Of a DNA stretch of 64,000 nt, positions 58,618-64,000 are shown piece by piece. A program made the position numbers and the translations under genes. Every line of letters begins with the position of its first letter. Position 1 is the stretch's first letter. Below the pieces are notes generated by a model. That model saw only the letters and a list, made by a program, of their open reading frames with translations. It did no database searches and was not told where the DNA came from. The stretch is from Celoporthe dispersa (lineage: Eukaryota > Ascomycota > Sordariomycetes > Diaporthales > Cryphonectriaceae): NCBI GenBank assembly GCA_016584495.1, contig WAID01000007.1, positions 3,582,001 to 3,646,000 of the forward strand, given 5' to 3'.

Positions 58618-60048
58618 CTACTCGTCGTTGAGGTAGTCGAGCAGGTTGCGAGCAGCAGTGTGCATAGCACCCAGGTCGCGGCGGGCCTGGGAGCAGGCAC
58701 CGTCCTCGGCGTTGCAGCGGGCGACGACATCATCCATGCCGTCGCGCTTCCAGCAGCCCTCGCCGTGGAACAGGCACCAGCGCGCCTCGACGTCCTCGGA
58801 GGATCGCTTGGCAGGCTCCCAGCTCTCGATCTCGGTGACGAGGGCCTCGGCGGCGCGGCGGGCGACGTCACAGGCCTCGCCGGGCTGGTTGCACGCGCGC
58901 TTGTCAGCGGCGGCGAAGTCGCGCTTGGAGGCGTAGCAGGTGCTGGAGCCCTCGAAGGGGCAGAAGGCGGCCGGGGCGGCGTCGCGGGCAGCCAGGTTGG
59001 TGGTGCCCGTCTCCTCGGACCGCTTCCAGCAGCCCTCGCCGTGGAACAGGCACCACGGGTCGGCCTCGGCCTCGCGCTTGGACATGGGCTCGGCATCGCG
59101 CTTCCAGCAGCCCTCACCATGGAAGAGGCACCAGGGGGCGGCGTCGCGTTTCCAGCAGCCCTCGCCGTGGAACAGGCACCACCTGCGGGTGGCGTCGCTG
59201 GTCTCGTCGCGGGCCTGCAGGGCCGTCTCCTCGCGCTTCCAGCAGCCCTCGCCGTGGAACAGGCACCAGGGCTCAGGGTCGGCATCGCGCTTGGTGGCGG
59301 TCGAGGCATCGGTGGTCGGGGCATCGTCGGTGGGCGGCGGGCCGAAGGTGGTGATGTTAGCGTCGGGGCCGAAGTGGGACAGGATAAAGAGCTGCTTCAG
59401 GAACGCTGGGGGCTCGGAGGTGCGGCCCGCCATCATGTCGGCGATGTCCTGAACGGCGCGCTTGGCGTTGTATGCGGCACCACCGCGCATGTTGGAGATC
59501 TCGGCGGAGCGGGACTCTGGGACACCAGCGGCGCCGCGGATGGCGTTGGCAAAGGCGTAGACGGCGCGCTTGACCTTCCAGCAGCCCTCACCGTGGAAGA
59601 GGCACCAAGCCTCGGGGTCGGCCGCGGGGGCAGGGGCAGCCTCACGCTTCTCCTTCCAGCAGCCCTCGCCGTGGAAGAGGCACCAGGGGTCGGCCTCGGG
59701 GTCGGCTGCCGGGGCAGGGAGAGGGGCGGCCTCGCGCTTCTCCTTCCAGCAGCCCTCACCGTGGAAGAGACACCAGGCTTCGGGGTCAGCGACGGCCTCG
59801 GGCTCGGCCTCACGCTTCCAGCAGCCTTCTCCGTGGAAGAGGCACCAGGGATCGGCCTCAGCCACAGGGGCGGCCTCGCGCTTGGCGACGACGGGGGCAG
59901 GGGCAGCGGTGACGTCGCGCTTCCAACAGCCCTCGCCGTGGAAGAGGCACCATGGGTCAGCCTCACGCTTGTCGGCCAGCTCGGAGACGGCGGCGGCGTG
60001 GGCGGCGGCTACGGACACGGCCGCGAGAATGATTGCGGTAAATCTCAT
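58618..60048 (-). CDS. Alpha-factor-like mating pheromone precursor with ten decapeptide copies
   Basis: Secreted peptide pheromone precursor, the ppg1/ccg-4/Mf1 type of Sordariomycetes. It would be cleaved by Kex2 in the Golgi, and its product sensed by a Ste2-type receptor of the opposite mating type. The start MRFTAIILAAVSVAAAHAAA is a signal peptide; 476 residues, no intron. The decapeptide WCLFHGEGCW occurs ten times, unchanged: five near the N-terminus, four in the middle and one near the C-terminus. Nearly every copy is followed by a basic processing site (KR, KEKR or KVKR). A region of about 100 residues without repeats separates blocks one and two. Other Cys-paired segments lie near the end (AFCPFEGSSTCY, ACNQPGEACD, RCNAEDGACS). 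The peptide equals the Cryphonectria parasitica pheromone as I recall it, pointing to Diaporthales. An ATG 87 bases upstream would mask the signal peptide, so it was not used. Confidence 0.96.
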   Translation of the reverse strand: MRFTAIILAAVSVAAAHAAAVSELADKREADPWCLFHGEGCWKRDVTAAPAPVVAKREAAPVAEADPWCLFHGEGCWKREAEPEAVADPEAWCLFHGEGCWKEKREAAPLPAPAADPEADPWCLFHGEGCWKEKREAAPAPAADPEAWCLFHGEGCWKVKRAVYAFANAIRGAAGVPESRSAEISNMRGGAAYNAKRAVQDIADMMAGRTSEPPAFLKQLFILSHFGPDANITTFGPPPTDDAPTTDASTATKRDADPEPWCLFHGEGCWKREETALQARDETSDATRRWCLFHGEGCWKRDAAPWCLFHGEGCWKRDAEPMSKREAEADPWCLFHGEGCWKRSEETGTTNLAARDAAPAAFCPFEGSSTCYASKRDFAAADKRACNQPGEACDVARRAAEALVTEIESWEPAKRSSEDVEARWCLFHGEGCWKRDGMDDVVARCNAEDGACSQARRDLGAMHTAARNLLDYLNDE

Positions 60049-60326
60049 GTTGTTTTGATTTGATAAATGAATATGTTGGGGGTTCACAAAAGGTCTTCTG
60101 AAAGAGTGTAGAAGATCTGATCTTTTTGGTCTCAAAGAGAATGAAAGAGGTGGTCAAGAAAAAGGAATAACGATGACCGTCGTGTAACGCTCAACACTTG
60201 GTGATCCTTGACTGAAGGGGTGGTCGGGATGGAATTGAAGGTTGACCTTCCGGTGGAGAGAGGAGAAAGGATGGGAGAGATGAGGTGGTACCATGGTGAA
60301 TATTTTATATCCATGGGGAGGGCCCT

Positions 60327-60503
60327 CTATTGATGGTAAAATTTGGCCATGGTGTCTGGTGCTCTATTGAGGAACAATAAACTCAATAGACCTTCGACTC
60401 AATAGAAACCCCACCATCGACCACCATTGGTTTGACACCCTGCACGTGCCAGCTTTTTCGACGGACTTCCTGCAGGTATTCTATTGAGACCAGGGTTCAA
60501 TAG
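60327..60503 (-). promoter_or_regulatory. Cluster of six CTATTGAG-type octamers upstream of the pheromone gene
   Basis: Sites at 60327 (CTATTGAt), 60364 (CTATTGAG), 60382 (CTCAATAG), 60398 (CTCAATAG), 60481 (CTATTGAG) and 60496 (tTCAATAG) lie 279-455 bp before the start codon. Two pairs are inverted repeats: 60364 with 60382, with AACAATAA between them, and 60481 with 60496. I recall CTATTGAG as the motif found for the alpha-box mating-type factor MAT1-1-1 of Penicillium chrysogenum. That would fit expression of an alpha-type pheromone in MAT1-1 strains. Function is inferred; the motif cluster itself is visible. Confidence 0.75.
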
Positions 60504-61530
60504 CCAAAAGGAAGAAGGAAAAAAAAAAAGACACAGGCGCTTTTGTTGGTCCACGACGGACTTCCATTCGGGGACTTGCCGTCTCGTTGATCGTCTGGCT
60601 TGCTGGAGGCTGTCTATTCAAACCCCAAACAGGAGCCTCGCTCAGCAAAGCCCATGCAGGTCCAGAGCCGATAGCACAAAGATTCTATAGGTCAAAAGAT
60701 TTCGATGGCAAGGCCGTGGCACTCGCGAGTACGAACTTGTGTCGTCGCCTCCATTGCTAGATCTCGTACGAAGGGGCATTGGCATTCAACTCCGCGTCTC
60801 CTAGAAAGGAGTAATTGGAATTAACTCGGCATGCTTAGGGCTCCATCATAAAGACGAGGCTCGAAGGTTCTTTATTTGGAAGAAGGAAGGCTTGTCTTCT
60901 GGGGTGGGCAATCATTGGTTGAGATGTGGTTGCTTGAAGTCCTATTCAAGTACGAATTAGGAAAGACTTCGATCGAGGTCAATGGCGGTGTGGGTCAGCC
61001 ACTTGAGGCTCGCATCACCGGTCGCACGCACTTTTATGCAAGAAATGTAATTTTGGCACCTACTACCTAGGTAAGCCTCGTTTGTCGGTGGCCTAGATCC
61101 AGAACTGGGCGGGACGTTTGGAGGGCCAAGGAGACGACGGGACAACCAGTTTATCTCACGTCAAAATGAAATCCTGAGCGGTTGCTAATACTTACTCTAT
61201 CTTAACCAAAAGCCAATATCATCCTCGGCTTCTTGAAGTTAGTCGCCCTTGAGTAATAGCGTGTTCAGCTTGGGCCCAAATCGGGTCTGAATAGTGCCGC
61301 ATGTACCGGACGATTGTACAAGGAAAATAAAGGTTTCAGGGAGAGGATAGAGAATTCACAAACTTGACAGCCAGCACAGTGGTTGCAGACTCCCGCGTGA
61401 TCATACGAGGATATCGGGAAGACGCTTGTATTTAGGCACACTCTATATGAATACTAATTCTTTCCAAAACAAATCGTGCAAGATCTATAGAGGCCACCAC
61501 GCGAACGGCCTACCATCTACCTCTCGCACT
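60504..61530. other. Intergenic region beyond the pheromone promoter
   Basis: About 1 kb with no supportable gene. It lies between the pheromone promoter and the stop of the alpha/beta hydrolase, both on the minus strand, so the right part is the hydrolase 3' UTR. Confidence 0.4.
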
Positions 61531-62665
61531 TCAGTTGTCCACATAGAACGCCTTCAGCAGCCTCTCGGCAAAGAGCGTGATCGCAAGCTTCCCACAGTCC
61601 AACACCCCATCCATGGCAATGAAAGGGTGAGGCTGGCCCCTCATGACCGTAACCCTCGTGTCCGTCCTGCCCGCCCGCACCAGCTTCTCTGCAAACTCCT
61701 CGCCCTCGGTCCGCAACACGTCCAGCTCGCCCAACACAACTTCCGCCGCCGGCAGCCTGGCCCAGTCACCCGCCCAGAAGAGCGGGCTCGCCTCCGGGTG
61801 CGCCCAGGTCGCCTCGTCCGGCAGATAGTGGCGGCGGTACCACATCATCTTGGGCGCGGGCAGAGCGGGCACGTACTCGTTCTCGCGCCAGGAGAGTTTG
61901 GTGGCGGGCGTGGCGGTGTTGTCGGTCACGGGCACGGAGAGGAGCTGGGTGGCGAAGGAGATGCCTAGGCTGGGCCTGTCGGCTGCGCGCTGGCACATGA
62001 TGGCTGCGAGGTTGCCTCCGGCTGATGAGCCTCCTGTGGCGAGCTTGGTGGTGTCAATGTCGAGAAGATCCTTGCCGGGTCCCTTGACTGCCCATAGCAC
62101 GGCTTCCCAGGAATCCTCGACCGCGGCTGGGAAAGGGTCCTCAGGTGCGAGCCTGTGGTGTTGATGTCAGCACGTTTTTTTGCTCTCTCTCTCTCTCTCC
62201 CTTTTCCAGAGGAGAAGGATAAGAAGAAGAGCCAGCCATAGTGGTTGCATACCTATAGTCTACATTCACCACCACACAGTTCGCCCGCCCACAAAGGTTG
62301 GTGGCGATCACATTCTCCGTAGAAATGTCACCTAGCACCCAGCCGCCGCCATGGAAATACAACAGACACGGCCACCCCTTCTCAGGCCTCTTGCCAGCAG
62401 GCGTGAACAGGCGGAGCTTGACTTCGGGTCCTTGGCTCTCCGTCCGCGGGATGGAGACGTCCTGTGCCTTTGCGACCGGGTACATCGGGCCCCCGCCTGG
62501 GATGAGGGTGCCGCTGCTCCTGGATGCCTCGACAGGCTGGAGGTGGACCTGCTGCTTGTCTATGATGTGCTCATTGTAGAACCTGGCGTAGTCGAGCGCG
62601 AGGCGAGGCACCACGGAGGGGTGCAGGGGGTACGGAGGCTGTGGACTGGATGCTTTGTCGCCCAT
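61531..62665 (-). CDS. Alpha/beta hydrolase, hormone-sensitive-lipase-like esterase
   Basis: Probable carboxylesterase of the HSL (family IV) group, used on esters or lactones; no signal peptide, so probably cytosolic. Exons 62253-62665 and 61531-62152 flank a 100-nt intron and give 344 residues. The oxyanion-hole motif HGGGW is in LLYFHGGGWVLGD. The nucleophile is in GGSSAGGNLAAI, after VDYRLAPEDPFPAAVED, which spans the splice junction and confirms it. The Asp is probably in GELDVLRTEG and the His in GQPHPFIAM. The end (AERLLKAFYVDN) is complete. Substrate and pathway cannot be told. Confidence 0.9.
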
Positions 62666-64000
62666 GGTTGCTGACTTAGGAAGTACGGTGTCTGCTCGTT
62701 AATACTATATAGGAACAAGTAGGACAAGAGGAAGAGATACTGCGTGGGCGGTAGTAAGAAAGGACCAAGACAATACGTTGTCAGAATTCACTCGCTCGTA
62801 ATACTATCTACAAGGCCTGACTGACGTGTACTATGACAGCCCGGGTTGCGATGCCGGTGACCAGAGCGGGTCTGCCGGTCCTGGCCTGGGCCGGAAGCCG
62901 AACCGGTGTCTGGGTCCAAGCATCCAATGTCACCTTGCATATTTTATCATCACCAGACCTAAGCGGAACATGAGTAAGAAAGGAAGGCTCAGCGGGTCCC
63001 CTCGCAAGACAAGTGACAAATCAATTTACCCCAGACAATCTTCACAACGGCCCGGTGGGTCCCCAGGAGGTCAGGTTCACGTTGCGCCGACTGTCCAGTG
63101 GTTAATTTACCCGCCATTATACTCTATGAGCCTGGATCTCTCTCTCTCTCTCTCTCTCTCTAAAACTTTTCGATGGTTGGACAAGAGCTAGCGACTACTC
63201 TAGCACTGGCTCCTTATCCACAGCTTGAAGAAAGAAAAGAAAAGAAAGAAAAAACCCGCATATGAGAGTGGCTGCTCCGGATGCGGTCTCCTCAAGTGTA
63301 CATCACGAGCAGACTCTAGCTGGACCTCGTTTCTTGACATCGAGATCCCGTCTCAACGCCAACAAGGAACCTGGCGCCAGACTTGACATCAAGGCCATCC
63401 CTTGGACATCTTAATCACATCATCTGGCATGGGAATACACAGGTTTACTATAGTAGCGTCCCTTGTAAATTATTGCTGCTGCTAGAAAGTCTACGAATAA
63501 TCCACCACTGGTCCCCATTTTCAGATCCTTCCGCGGGCAATATACATGGCTAGATTTGCATATGCAGTGCAGAGACCGTCGCTCTTTGGAAGACGACAGC
63601 TGAATAGGCGAGGTTGCATGCCGCAAGACCGAGTGGGTGGCATGCATGTCTCATCGGCTGCCAACCATGCTGTCGGATCTCTGGTGCAGTCTTGGCATGT
63701 CTTGACGCCTCGCTCCTCGTCGAACCGACGCGAGAATTCACATTACCTGTATCTTGGAATAATAGCGTCGGGTGCTAATGTATTTTGCCGACCACAGCCC
63801 TCCCACGAAGAGGTACGGTTCTCGCACTGGGGCTATTCGGCCGAGTGGCCCATTGGAAATTAAGTTTGGTCTTTTCCGCTTGGGTGGATTAAATTTAATC
63901 TGCCCCATTTTATCTTTTCTTTTCTATTCTTTCCTTTTTTTCCCCCCCTCCTTCTCCCCTTGCAGGATCTGGAGGTCAAGGGCTACCATGCCAGTTGATG
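62666..64000. other. Right-end region without a recognised gene
   Basis: The promoter of the alpha/beta hydrolase lies at the left of this part. A (TC)n microsatellite occupies 63137-63161. Open frames to the window end are short and lack domain features. T/C-rich sequence at 63910-63960 could be the leader of a gene that starts beyond the window. Confidence 0.4.
63137..63161. repeat. (TC)n microsatellite
   Basis: Twenty-five bases of perfect TC dinucleotide repeat in the spacer upstream of the alpha/beta hydrolase. Confidence 0.9.

Noticed and set aside
58600..60063. 487-codon plus-strand open frame, Ala/Gly/Leu-rich repeats
   Set aside because: It is the antisense of the pheromone precursor, which has a signal peptide and ten processed peptide copies. 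The repeats simply mirror them.
61187..61230. U2 snRNA-like sequence on the minus strand (GGCTTTTGGTTAAGATA)
   Set aside because: It resembles the start of U2, but the GUAGUA branch-point-pairing segment and the rest of the molecule are missing.

Overview
The window comes from a filamentous ascomycete nuclear genome, most likely Sordariomycetes, order Diaporthales. The evidence is the short GT-AG introns (about 50-200 nt) with CTNAC-type branch points, genes on both strands with long spacers, a lone 5S rRNA gene, and an alpha-type pheromone precursor whose repeated decapeptide WCLFHGEGCW I recall as the Cryphonectria parasitica pheromone. Genus and species cannot be fixed from the sequence.

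Layout. 1.3-3.1 kb: Cdc25-type phosphatase (+). 5.9-7.7 kb: CwfJ/Drn1-type splicing factor (-), divergent from the giant UTP20 ribosome-assembly gene (8.0-16.0 kb, +). 16.3-16.9 kb: Zim17/Hep1 mitochondrial zinc-finger protein (-). 17.7-20.5 kb: cullin-3 (+). 21.4-22.0 kb: doubtful small Tyr/Pro/Gln-rich protein (-). 22.7-25.4 kb: mitochondrial ATP synthase alpha (+, seven exons). 26.2-27.5 kb: NAD(P)H-hydrate dehydratase (+). 27.5-32.8 kb: a 5.3-kb spacer of low-complexity DNA. 32.8-34.9 kb: uncharacterised Ser/Pro-rich protein (+). 36.28-36.40 kb: divergent 5S rRNA. 37.4-40.2 kb: type II membrane dipeptidyl aminopeptidase (+). 41.3-42.3 kb: secreted GH131 glucanase (+). 43.8-45.3 kb: WSC-domain protein with a mucin-like Ser/Thr tail (+). 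46.6-51.9 kb: clathrin heavy chain (-). 52.8-54.4 kb: SSU1/Mae1-type transporter (-). 54.8-55.8 kb: metallo-beta-lactamase-fold protein (-). 56.9-57.8 kb: mitochondrial coiled-coil membrane protein, DUF1640/MCUR1 type (+). 58.6-60.0 kb: alpha-pheromone precursor with ten peptide copies (-). 61.5-62.7 kb: HSL-type alpha/beta hydrolase (-).

Most genes are core housekeeping genes (ribosome assembly, splicing, ubiquitination, ATP synthesis, vesicle coat, cell cycle). The most interesting locus is the pheromone gene. Its upstream region at 60327-60503 holds six copies of CTATTGAG/CTCAATAG-like octamers, partly as inverted repeats. This matches the site I recall for the mating-type alpha-box factor MAT1-1-1. 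The precursor spacers divide into X-Ala/X-Pro dipeptides, the substrates of Ste13-type aminopeptidases, and a gene of that family lies 18 kb away.

Caveat on sequence quality: five recognisable genes (CwfJ twice, UTP20, ATP1, SSU1-like, and probably the 32.8-kb gene) have single-base breaks, mostly next to C/G or T runs. Adding or removing one base gives reading frames of family length. Because UTP20 and ATP1 are normally indispensable, base-calling or assembly error is more likely than gene decay.
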